From Candidatus Bathyarchaeota archaeon (GTDB taxonomy: Archaea; Thermoproteota; Bathyarchaeia; Bathyarchaeales; DTEX01): a stretch of 5,579 bases of DNA. The stretch covers positions 1 through 5,579 of the forward strand of contig JAGGZB010000016.1 in NCBI GenBank assembly GCA_021162225.1, given 5' to 3'. This document shows, piece by piece, positions 1 through 5,579 of the stretch; the first letter of the stretch is position 1, and every line of letters starts with the position of its first letter. The position numbers and the translations under genes are program-made. Under the pieces are notes generated by a model. The model was not told where the DNA came from and searched no databases. It saw only the letters and a list, made by a program, of their open reading frames with translations.

Positions 1-1
1 A

Positions 2-1030
2 TCGATAAACAGGCCTCCGGCGATGAAAACGGCTGAGGCGTCCCAGACGGGAGCGGCGATAAATGTGATCACCGGATTCTCATACGGTCTAATCAGTCTA
101 TTCCCGCCTCTGCTTGGAATAGGCTTAGCCTCAACCGCAGCATACTTCATCTCCGAATACTTTAATCTACCGGGACTTTATGGAATAAGCATGGCGGCCA
201 TCGGAATGCTCTCCATAGTAGGCATGATAGTCTCCGGAGACGCCTATGGTCCAATCTCGGACAACGCTAAGGGAATAGCTGAGCAGGCTGGCCTCTCAGA
301 GAAGGTTATAGAGGTAACAGATATGCTAGACGCTGCGGGGAACACTTCTAAGGCTATAACTAAAGGCTTCGCTATTGGAGCAGCTGGATTAACAGTGATC
401 TCCCTGCTAGCAGCCTTCAAGACGTTGACCAAGGCCGCCGGATTCGATCTCATGAATCCTAAAGTATTAACCGGAATGTTTGTTGGAATATCTGTTCCGC
501 CGCTCTTTTCAGCGATGGTTATGCTCGCTGTCAGCAAGAATGCCTTCAAAATGATAGAGGAGGTTAGAAGGCAGTTCCGAGAGATCCCTGGACTCAGGGA
601 AGGAAAGAAGGGAGTAAAGCCAGACTATGCGCGGTGCGTCGACATAGCAACCACAGGAGCCCTCAAAGATCTGCTCCCGGCAAGCGTAGTCTCAATAGTA
701 ATAACCCTCGCCGTTGGATTCATAGGAGGCATAGATGCCCTCGGAGGATACCTGGGTGGAAGCATAATGAGCGGCTTAATATTCGCTCTGCTAATGGCTA
801 ACGCTGGAGGTCTCTGGGATAATGCGAAGAAATACATAGAGGCTGGAGCCTTCGGCGGTAAAGGCTCCGAAGCCCATAAGGCAGCAGTGATAGGGGATAC
901 TGTCGGAGACCCATTCAAGGATACAGCCGGCCCATCACTAAACACTCTGATAACAGTCATGTCTCTTGTTGCATCGCTCTTCGCTGGCTTAATAGCCAAG
1001 TACAACCTCATGATCCTCCTTGGGCTCTAA
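2..1030 (+). CDS. hppA: Membrane-bound ion-translocating pyrophosphatase, C-terminal half (5' end outside window)
   Basis: Integral membrane pyrophosphatase that couples PPi hydrolysis to pumping of H+ (or Na+) across the cytoplasmic membrane. The frame is open from base 2, so the ATG at 23 is internal and about half of the usual 650-750 residues lie upstream. Numbering from that Met, the fragment shows the family motifs GDAYGPISDN (72-81), DAAGNTSKAIT (103-113), DNAKK (266-270) and GDTVGDPFKDTAGPSLN (291-307), which supply Asp and Lys ligands for Mg-PPi. Around six or seven hydrophobic helices are visible, including 15-42, 48-70, 115-133, 148-170, 218-260 (probably two) and 308-335. Lys110 and Thr113 occupy the positions known as 460 and 463 in Carboxydothermus pyrophosphatase; Lys/Thr there marks the K+-independent subfamily. 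Pump ion specificity depends on residues not in the window. No truncation or frameshift is visible before the TAA stop. Identification is secure. Confidence 0.97.
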   Translation, partial: SINRPPAMKTAEASQTGAAINVITGFSYGLISLFPPLLGIGLASTAAYFISEYFNLPGLYGISMAAIGMLSIVGMIVSGDAYGPISDNAKGIAEQAGLSEKVIEVTDMLDAAGNTSKAITKGFAIGAAGLTVISLLAAFKTLTKAAGFDLMNPKVLTGMFVGISVPPLFSAMVMLAVSKNAFKMIEEVRRQFREIPGLREGKKGVKPDYARCVDIATTGALKDLLPASVVSIVITLAVGFIGGIDALGGYLGGSIMSGLIFALLMANAGGLWDNAKKYIEAGAFGGKGSEAHKAAVIGDTVGDPFKDTAGPSLNTLITVMSLVASLFAGLIAKYNLMILLGL

Positions 1031-1048
1031 ACTTTCTTCCACCCATTA
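1031..1048 (+). terminator. Possible T/C-rich archaeal terminator after hppA
   Basis: Directly after the hppA stop comes a pyrimidine-rich run (ACTTTCTTCC, 1031-1040) leading into an A/T stretch. Archaeal RNA polymerase often stops on T-rich tracts without a hairpin, and none is seen here. The tract is short and interrupted by cytosines, so this is a weak call that rests mainly on position between two separately promoted genes. Confidence 0.25.
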
Positions 1049-1056
1049 TTTATATA
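1049..1056 (+). promoter_or_regulatory. Archaeal TATA box (TTTATATA) for the GH3 gene
   Basis: TTTATATA is a near-consensus archaeal box A. With the usual spacing of about 25-27 bases, transcription would start near 1077-1080, leaving a leader of about 15-18 bases before the ATG at 1095. No convincing purine-rich BRE lies just upstream (CCCATTA precedes it). The element argues that the glycosidase is transcribed separately from hppA. Confidence 0.6.
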
Positions 1057-1094
1057 CAGCCCCTACGCTAAAGGCATATTCTGTGGGAAATTAG

Positions 1095-3359
1095 ATGTCA
1101 GACTCAGCCCTAAACGTGGAGTTGAGGGTTAAAGAGTTTCTGAAGAGGATGACCCTCGAAGAGAAGGTTGCTCAGCTAGGCTCCATTCAGGGAAGAAACC
1201 TAATAGAGAACGGGAAATTCTCACGTAGAAAGGCTGAGCTACTCCTAAAGCATGGAATAGGACAGATAACCCGAGTGTCCGGGGGAACCCGAGAAGTTAA
1301 GGATCCGAAGCAAATGGCCTCAATAGCAAATGAGATTCAGCGATTCCTAATTGAGGAGACAAGACTGGGCATACCGGCCATAATACATGAGGAATGCCTA
1401 AGCGGCTTAATGGCTCATGGAGCAACGGTTTTCCCACAGGCGATTGGATTAGCAAGCACATGGAACCCTAACCTCGTCAAGAAGGTCTCGTCTACCATCC
1501 GGAGGCAAATGATGGCGGTAGGTGCTCGTCAGGGATTATCACCCCTGCTCGACGTGTGTAGAGATCCCAGATGGGGTAGAAACGAGGAGACCTTTGGAGA
1601 GGATCCGTACCTTGTTGCATGTATCGGAGTAGCCTACATTAAGGGGCTTCAAGGATCAGATATCAAAGAGGGAGTAATAGCAACGCCTAAACACTTCGCG
1701 GCATACGGCTTCTCGGAGGGTGGAAGAAACTTAGCTCCCGTGCATGTTCCTTTAAGAGAGCTAAGGGAGGTTTATCTCTTTCCTTTCGAGGCGGCCGTAA
1801 AGGAGGCAGGAGCCCTATCAATCATGAACGCTTATCACGAGATCGACGGAGTTCCATGCGCAGCTTCACGTTGGTTGCTGACAGATATACTGCGGGGAGA
1901 ATGGGGATTCAAGGGATATGTTGTCTCAGACTACTCTTCCATAAAGATGCTCCGCACATTCCATCATGTGGCAGCTGATGATGAGGAAGCAGCCATTCAA
2001 GCTCTTGAAGCGGGAGTAGACATTGAACTTCCCGAGACAGACTGTTATGGAGAACCGCTTCTAAACGCCGTTAGAAAAGAAAAGATTCCCGTGAAGGTCA
2101 TTGACCAAGCGGTCTCCCGCATATTAAGGGCAAAGATCCTCCTGGGACTATTCGAGAATCCATATGTTGATGTGGAATCCGCATCAAAAGCATTTGACAC
2201 TCATGAGGACAGAATGCTGGCTCTCAAGGCGGCTAGGGAATCAATAGTTCTCCTAAAGAATGACGGCGTACTCCCGCTGAAAAAGGATATCGGAGCAATA
2301 GCTGTAGTTGGACCGAACGCTGACGACGCCAGGAATCTCCACGGCGATTACAGCTATACTTCACATCTAAAATGTGAGGAGCCAGCTGTGCGGACGGTAA
2401 CCGTGCTTGAGGGCATAAAAAGGAAGGTCTCCGGAGAAACCCGCATCTACTACGCTAGGGGCTGCGGAATCATGGACAAGTCTAGGAAGGGATTCAGAGA
2501 CGCGTTAAAAGCCGCCGAGAAGTCGGAAGTAGTAATCGCCGTTCTCGGCGAGAGATCCGGACTCTCAGAAGAGGACGTTTCAGGAGAGGGAAGAGACCGT
2601 GCAGACGTAAGCCTTCCAGGAGTCCAGGAAGACCTCATCGAGGCTCTTCACGAAGCAGGGAGGCCGATAATTCTAGTCCTAATCAATGGGCGGCCGCTGT
2701 CGCTGAGACGCATCGTAGATAAATGCTCCGCCATCATAGAAGCTTGGCTTCCCGGAGAAGAAGGCGGAAACGCTGTGGCCGACGTTCTCTTCGGAGACTA
2801 CAATCCGGGAGGCAAGCTTCCAACATCGTTCCCAGAGCACGTAGGTCAGCTGCCAATCAATTATGGAAGAAGGCTATCATCGATGGGCAATTACGTCTCA
2901 CACTCGTCTAAGCCGCTGTTTCCATTTGGGCATGGACTCAGCTACACAAGATTCGAGTATAGCTCGCTGGAAATATGTCCCAAGAAGATAGGAGCCGCTG
3001 AAACGGTTAGGATATCATTCAATATTAAGAATGTAGGTGAAAGAATCGGCGACGAGGTGGTTCAGCTCTATGTGCAAGATGAGGTTGCATCCGTGACAAG
3101 GCCGATGAAGGAGCTGAAAGGATTCAAGAGACTGACTCTAAATCCAGGGGGGAAGAGGAGGGTAACATTCAAGCTCTCAGCCACGCAGCTCGCCTTCTAC
3201 GACAGAGAAATGAGGCTTGTAGTCGAGCCGGGAAGATTCAAAGTGATGATTGGAGGCTCATCCGAGGACATACGCCTAACAGGCAGGTTTGAAGTCGTCG
3301 GAGGCTCAAGGGTAATCCCCTCAGCTCGCATCTTCTTCAGCCAAGTGGAAGTCGAGTAG
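1095..3359 (+). CDS. Glycoside hydrolase family 3 beta-xylosidase / alpha-L-arabinofuranosidase-type enzyme (XarS-like)
   Basis: Predicted retaining exo-glycosidase that removes terminal beta-xylosyl, arabinosyl or glucosyl units from oligosaccharides. Domain order: GH3 TIM barrel (about 13-346), GH3 alpha/beta sandwich (about 383-610), fibronectin-III-like domain (about 655-725, with EVVQLYV and RPMKELKGF). The nucleophile is Asp279 in VVSDY; Glu498 in SGEGRDR is the likely acid/base. Other barrel landmarks are HEECLSGL (98-105), DPRWGRNEETFGEDPYLV (157-174) and KHF (199-201). The HEECLSGL and LDVCRDPRWGR motifs and the 754-residue length resemble Sulfolobus XarS as remembered, favouring xylosidase/arabinosidase over strict glucosidase; substrate is inferred, not proven. 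There is no signal peptide, so it should act in the cytosol. The start is fixed: a TAG stop (1092-1094) abuts the ATG. A weak GGGA (1085-1088) is the only Shine-Dalgarno-like sequence. Its stop faces the next gene's stop across 4 bases. Confidence 0.95.
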   Translation: MSDSALNVELRVKEFLKRMTLEEKVAQLGSIQGRNLIENGKFSRRKAELLLKHGIGQITRVSGGTREVKDPKQMASIANEIQRFLIEETRLGIPAIIHEECLSGLMAHGATVFPQAIGLASTWNPNLVKKVSSTIRRQMMAVGARQGLSPLLDVCRDPRWGRNEETFGEDPYLVACIGVAYIKGLQGSDIKEGVIATPKHFAAYGFSEGGRNLAPVHVPLRELREVYLFPFEAAVKEAGALSIMNAYHEIDGVPCAASRWLLTDILRGEWGFKGYVVSDYSSIKMLRTFHHVAADDEEAAIQALEAGVDIELPETDCYGEPLLNAVRKEKIPVKVIDQAVSRILRAKILLGLFENPYVDVESASKAFDTHEDRMLALKAARESIVLLKNDGVLPLKKDIGAIAVVGPNADDARNLHGDYSYTSHLKCEEPAVRTVTVLEGIKRKVSGETRIYYARGCGIMDKSRKGFRDALKAAEKSEVVIAVLGERSGLSEEDVSGEGRDRADVSLPGVQEDLIEALHEAGRPIILVLINGRPLSLRRIVDKCSAIIEAWLPGEEGGNAVADVLFGDYNPGGKLPTSFPEHVGQLPINYGRRLSSMGNYVSHSSKPLFPFGHGLSYTRFEYSSLEICPKKIGAAETVRISFNIKNVGERIGDEVVQLYVQDEVASVTRPMKELKGFKRLTLNPGGKRRVTFKLSATQLAFYDREMRLVVEPGRFKVMIGGSSEDIRLTGRFEVVGGSRVIPSARIFFSQVEVE

Positions 3360-3363
3360 GCGG

Positions 3364-4194
3364 CTAGGGGATCTCCTCCACTTCCATAACGATCTCGCCG
3401 TCGATAATCCTGCTGATTAAGAGTTCTCCGTCATTGATTGGCTTCCAGTTCTCCTCGCGGTTCGTCTTCTCAGAGGCCACAACTAATCTATCTCTATCTA
3501 GAACATAGGACATCTCGAGTACCGGCTGATCTCCGAAGCATAGCGACTTGCTACTTGTTTTGTAGTCTCCATGCCCGCAGTATGCATATAGGCACTTGCC
3601 GTCGCTGAGGATCATGTTCAGCCCCACATAAGGCTGTTTCTTATCTGGACGTCTCCGCCGCGCCTCCTTCCAGAGATCTTCAAGCGTCTCCTTCAGCCTC
3701 CTCAAGGCTGAGGATAAGTCTCTCCCTTCATGGAGCTCCTTCATAAGGAACCAGAAATAGACCTCGCTGTCATTGAATCCCCTTATCTTCTCCTTCCAGT
3801 CCCCGAGGACATCCGCGAGCTCATCTGGTATCATTATCGTCCCATTATGGACGAAGATGTACCTCCCGTAAGAGAATGGCTGCGAGTTCTCTTTAGATAT
3901 AATCTTCTCCCTGGGAAGCCCCCTCGGATTACTTGCCCTCCTAATATGCGCCAGAATCACCTTTGACCTAGCATGTTGCACGGCTGATGAGAGGGCCTCA
4001 TACTCCATGTAGACTGGCCTTTCACTCTTTATTAGCTTTGGAGATCCATCCTCATAGAATCCTATCCCCCATCCATCGCCTTGAAGCCTCTTAGGATCCG
4101 CCTTGCTCTGCGCATATAGGGAACATGGATCCTCAAGAATATACTTGGCGGCGCTCGCAGGCTTAACAGATAACATGCCGAAGAGTCTACACAT
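3364..4194 (-). CDS. Class II glutamine amidotransferase, stand-alone (GATase_4, YafJ/EgtC-like)
   Basis: Ntn-hydrolase that is expected to cleave a gamma-glutamyl amide; its true substrate is unknown. Met1 is followed by Cys2, the N-terminal nucleophile exposed after Met removal. The other class II residues are all present: GDGWGIGFY (39-47), Arg85 in HIRRAS (83-88), the oxyanion pair Asn117-Gly118 in HNG, and Asp142 in NDSE, matching Arg73, Asn98/Gly99 and Asp123 of GlmS. A VVASE motif (238-242) sits near the C-terminus. At 276 residues it is the size of YafJ/EgtC proteins and has no synthase domain, so it is not GlmS, PurF, AsnB or GltB. EgtC itself acts in ergothioneine synthesis, but no egt genes are visible, so that role should not be assumed. 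The start is well supported by AGGAG 5 bases upstream and by the obligatory Cys2. It lies 71 bases downstream of the radical SAM gene on the same strand and may be co-transcribed with it or use its own promoter. Confidence 0.92.
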   Translation of the reverse strand: MCRLFGMLSVKPASAAKYILEDPCSLYAQSKADPKRLQGDGWGIGFYEDGSPKLIKSERPVYMEYEALSSAVQHARSKVILAHIRRASNPRGLPREKIISKENSQPFSYGRYIFVHNGTIMIPDELADVLGDWKEKIRGFNDSEVYFWFLMKELHEGRDLSSALRRLKETLEDLWKEARRRRPDKKQPYVGLNMILSDGKCLYAYCGHGDYKTSSKSLCFGDQPVLEMSYVLDRDRLVVASEKTNREENWKPINDGELLISRIIDGEIVMEVEEIP

Positions 4195-4199
4195 GACTT

Positions 4200-4204
4200 C
4201 TCCT
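4200..4204 (-). promoter_or_regulatory. Shine-Dalgarno site for the amidotransferase gene
   Basis: On the minus strand AGGAG lies 5 bases before the ATG at 4194. It is the clearest ribosome binding site in the window and fixes the start so that Cys2 becomes the N-terminal residue. It also implies translation from a leadered transcript. Confidence 0.7.
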
Positions 4205-4241
4205 GCTCCCTCAAGACTTCTTAAAGGTTCATCAGCAAATG

Positions 4242-4250
4242 CGATATAAG
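4242..4250 (-). promoter_or_regulatory. Possible TATA box (CTTATATCG) upstream of the amidotransferase gene
   Basis: In the 71-base gap between the two minus-strand genes the minus strand reads AATAAGCTTATATCGC. TTATAT with archaeal spacing would place a transcript start near 4220, giving a leader of about 25 bases that includes the AGGAG site. This suggests the gene can be expressed apart from the radical SAM gene. The match is partial and purely sequence-based. Confidence 0.4.
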
Positions 4251-4265
4251 CTTATTGGGCAGCAG

Positions 4266-5378
4266 CTAAGACAGCAAATGCACATTCCCTATCTGTATCC
4301 TCTTAAGATATTTCTCAGCCGCCTTCCTGCATTCAAGCATCTGTCTCCAGCTCGTGGTTGGAAGGTCATTAAGCCTGTACTGCGGGTAAAACGCCAGCAA
4401 CGTATATGGAATCTCGGGGCTTATGCTCGCGATGAACTCGGCTAATCTGCCAACCTCCTCAGCGTCGACATACCCGGGAACTATAAGCGTGCTCGCCGTT
4501 AAAACTGGAACATCCCGCCGCTTCTCGAAGAATCGTTCACCTATAATGCGGAAGTTCTCAAGAGCCGCCCTATTAGACACCCCACATAAAGCCCTATGAA
4601 TATTCTCGTCCCAGGCCTTAAGATCGAACTTCACTATTCCTCCGCTGCGGAGCGAATACTCTGCCGCTTTAACCGCGAACTCCCGCTTCATGTTGCCGTT
4701 TGTTTCCCAGCAGATTCTCAGAATTCTTCCCCTTCGCTCCGCCGCCTCAAGCGAGATCTTACTTGTCCTCAGCGCATGCGGCATCTGGACTGATGGGTCT
4801 CCACCGAAGAAGCATATGCATGAGACGCGATCGTTAACTTTTCCAGCGAGCTCTTCAGCCGTTAAGCTCGGACGTAACCGCACAGTTAAGTCTCTATAAT
4901 GCCAGTTCTGACAAAAGAGACAGTCGAAACTGCATGCGCCATAGAATACAGCGAGGTTGACGAATCCATACTCGGAGCTAGGCTTATACGCATACTTCGG
5001 ATAGCCCGCTCCAGTGCATCCTGGACAGAACCATTCAGCAACGCAGTTCGTAGGAAGGGGGTCATAGTACCACTCCAGAATCCCCTTCTCGGCAGTTCCT
5101 CCTAAGCGGACTAGCCTTCTGCCCTCATTAACTACAAGGCCGCAGAATCCCTTTCCACCGTCTCCAATCCTGCAATTATTCGCGCATAGCCCACATAATA
5201 TTCCATTGGGATCCCGAGGAGGCTCAGGAGGAAGGCCGAATAATCCGCGGCTCCTGGCATGCTCCTCCCTCGCTATTCTAAGAGCCTCCTCGGGATGCTT
5301 TCTCAAGCATTCAACGCAGACTCCGAGGTTACTCGATATCGTAGCAGACTCACGTCCACAGATACTGCACCTTCCCAA
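4266..5378 (-). CDS. Cysteine-rich radical SAM protein, COG1180 (PflA/AmrS-like), with N-terminal zinc-ribbon-like motif
   Basis: Predicted cytosolic radical SAM enzyme: a [4Fe-4S] cluster would cleave S-adenosylmethionine to start radical chemistry. Cluster ligands are Cys149, Cys153 and Cys156 in CSFDCLFCQNW; GGDP (192-195), ETNG (225-228) and KFDLKAWD (250-257) fit the partial TIM barrel. Three further cysteine groups precede it: CxxC pairs at 4/7 and 21/24 (zinc-ribbon-like), Cys62/65/69/79 in a C-x2-C-x3-C-x9-C layout like that of AmmeMemoRadiSam PflA-like proteins, and Cys112/118/121 in NCVAEWFCPGC. There are 19 cysteines in 370 residues. Substrate is unknown. No AMMECR1, MEMO or glycyl-radical enzyme is visible, so an activase role is unsupported. 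Translation appears to start at TTG: an in-frame TGA lies 3 codons upstream, no earlier start exists, and GAGG sits 4 bases before it; the next in-frame ATG (residue 230) would delete the cluster. It is divergent from the regulator at the right edge and leads the minus-strand pair. Confidence 0.9.
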   Translation of the reverse strand: MGRCSICGRESATISSNLGVCVECLRKHPEEALRIAREEHARSRGLFGLPPEPPRDPNGILCGLCANNCRIGDGGKGFCGLVVNEGRRLVRLGGTAEKGILEWYYDPLPTNCVAEWFCPGCTGAGYPKYAYKPSSEYGFVNLAVFYGACSFDCLFCQNWHYRDLTVRLRPSLTAEELAGKVNDRVSCICFFGGDPSVQMPHALRTSKISLEAAERRGRILRICWETNGNMKREFAVKAAEYSLRSGGIVKFDLKAWDENIHRALCGVSNRAALENFRIIGERFFEKRRDVPVLTASTLIVPGYVDAEEVGRLAEFIASISPEIPYTLLAFYPQYRLNDLPTTSWRQMLECRKAAEKYLKRIQIGNVHLLS

Positions 5379-5382
5379 TTTT

Positions 5383-5388
5383 CCTCAC
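5383..5388 (-). promoter_or_regulatory. Ribosome binding site supporting the TTG start of the radical SAM gene
   Basis: The minus strand reads GTGAGG, then AAAA, then TTG (5378-5376). GAGG can pair with the 16S 3' end and the 4-base spacer is acceptable. It overlaps an in-frame TGA (5387-5385), which bars any start further upstream, so together they select the TTG codon. Confidence 0.5.
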
Positions 5389-5400
5389 TACAGACGTATG

Positions 5401-5417
5401 AAGCTTAAGGATTAATT
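5401..5417 (-). promoter_or_regulatory. Candidate promoter region of the radical SAM gene
   Basis: The minus strand reads GAATTAATCCTTAAGCTT here, with two overlapping A/T-rich TATA-like segments. The upstream one (AATTAAT) would put the transcript start near 5387, just including the GTGAGG site; the downstream one (TTAAGCTT) would give a leaderless message. Neither is a strong match, so the region is only a candidate. Confidence 0.3.
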
Positions 5418-5458
5418 CCCATCTCCCTAATTCTCAATCATGATAAACGAAAAGTCTG

Positions 5459-5464
5459 ATATAT
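5459..5464 (+). promoter_or_regulatory. TATA-like element (ATATAT) for the right-edge regulator gene
   Basis: CTGATATATGAG lies about 30 bases before the ATG at 5492. Usual archaeal spacing would start the transcript at about 5487-5490, giving a leaderless or nearly leaderless message. This agrees with the absence of a good Shine-Dalgarno sequence (only A/G-rich GAAAGAATGAA precedes the ATG). Confidence 0.45.
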
Positions 5465-5491
5465 GAGTTTGTAAAATGAAGAAAGAATGAA

Positions 5492-5579
5492 ATGGTCAAG
5501 CTGAATAAGACTGATAAAAGGATACTTGATCTCCTAAATAGAGATGGGCCGCTTACGCTGTATGAGATCGCTGAAAAGC
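5492..5579 (+). CDS. Putative winged-helix transcriptional regulator, N-terminal fragment (3' end outside window)
   Basis: The frame from ATG 5492 stays open to the window edge, giving 29 residues: MVKLNKTDKRILDLLNRDGP, then LTLYEIAEK. The pattern of a first helix with ILDLL, a short turn with DGPLT, and the start of a second helix (LYEIAEK) is typical of MarR-, ArsR- or Lrp-like winged-helix proteins in archaea. The family cannot be told from this little sequence. The start is constrained: an in-frame TGA is at 5477-5479 with no ATG, GTG or TTG between it and 5492, and the ATGs at 5476 and 5487 are in other frames that stop within a few codons. It is divergent from the radical SAM gene across 113 bases, a position that would allow it to regulate both, though nothing here proves that. 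Confidence 0.65.
   Translation, partial: MVKLNKTDKRILDLLNRDGPLTLYEIAEK

Noticed and set aside
244..1011. Two long antisense open frames (244-549 and 625-1011, minus strand) inside hppA
   Set aside because: They lie opposite highly conserved pyrophosphatase codons, lack a recognisable domain or ribosome binding site, and are explained by codon bias of the coding strand.
2450..2911. Short open frames overlapping the GH3 gene on both strands
   Set aside because: They are arginine- or serine-rich out-of-frame translations of a well-supported gene and resemble no known protein.
3550..3564. Small inverted repeat CTAC-TTGTTTT-GTAG as a terminator for the GH3 transcript
   Set aside because: The stem is only 4 base pairs and lies inside conserved coding sequence of the opposite gene nearly 200 bases past the stop.
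3730..3966. Plus-strand open frame of 78 codons opposite the amidotransferase gene
   Set aside because: It lies entirely over conserved motifs of the minus-strand gene and is not supported by a start signal.
3364..4194. Ergothioneine biosynthesis (EgtC)
   Set aside because: The fold matches, but no EgtB, EgtD or EgtE-like gene is visible, and YafJ-type proteins outside ergothioneine pathways share the same motifs.
4239..4445. Plus-strand open frame starting in the 71-base gap and running over the 3' end of the radical SAM gene
   Set aside because: No ribosome binding site or domain; most of it is antisense to a conserved coding region.
4266..5378. A complete AmmeMemoRadiSam system
   Set aside because: Only the PflA-like radical SAM component is suggested. 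Neither AMMECR1 nor MEMO domains occur in the window, and the N-terminal ribbon and PTNCVA region may mark a different subfamily.
4596..5415. Several 65-69 codon plus-strand frames opposite the radical SAM gene
   Set aside because: All are shadows of the cysteine-rich minus-strand gene and show no protein-like features of their own.
5476..5489. ATG codons at 5476 and 5487 as alternative starts for the right-edge gene
   Set aside because: Both frames meet a stop within a few codons (ATG AAG AAA GAA TGA, and ATG AAA TGG TCA AGC TGA).

Overview
The window looks like archaeal chromosome, most likely a thermophilic member of the Thermoproteota/TACK lineages. I cannot name a genus. The reasons are A/T-rich TATA-type promoter elements placed as expected for archaeal RNA polymerase, heavy use of AGG/AGA (Arg) and ATA (Ile) codons, a K+-independent-type membrane pyrophosphatase, and a GH3 enzyme close in length and landmark motifs to the Sulfolobus beta-xylosidase/alpha-arabinosidase XarS as I remember it. 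Coding density is high; no gap between genes exceeds about 115 bases. I see no RNA gene, CRISPR array, insertion sequence or long repeat.

Layout, left to right. The plus strand carries the 3' half of hppA (to 1030), the ion-pumping membrane pyrophosphatase. A 64-base gap holds a good TATA box for the next gene, an intracellular GH3 beta-glycosidase of beta-xylosidase type (1095-3359). That gene meets a minus-strand gene tail to tail with only 4 bases between stop codons. The minus-strand pair, read right to left, is a cysteine-rich radical SAM protein of the COG1180/PflA-like class with an N-terminal zinc-ribbon-like motif and a TTG start (5378-4266), followed after 71 bases by a stand-alone class II glutamine amidotransferase (Ntn hydrolase) of the YafJ/EgtC type (4194-3364). 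At the right edge a divergent plus-strand gene begins at 5492; its first 29 residues look like a winged-helix DNA-binding protein.

How the genes work together: the pyrophosphatase and the glycosidase are neighbours but the glycosidase has its own promoter, so I see no sign of one pathway. The glycosidase lacks a signal peptide and probably trims imported xylo- or arabino-oligosaccharides in the cytosol. The radical SAM protein and the amidotransferase share a strand and could be co-transcribed, but the second gene also has its own TATA-like element and ribosome binding site, so a functional link is only a hypothesis. The most poorly understood item is the radical SAM protein: it has four cysteine clusters, an unassigned substrate, and none of the usual AmmeMemoRadiSam partners or a glycyl-radical enzyme in view. 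I did not find convincing evidence for a wholly new multi-gene system here.
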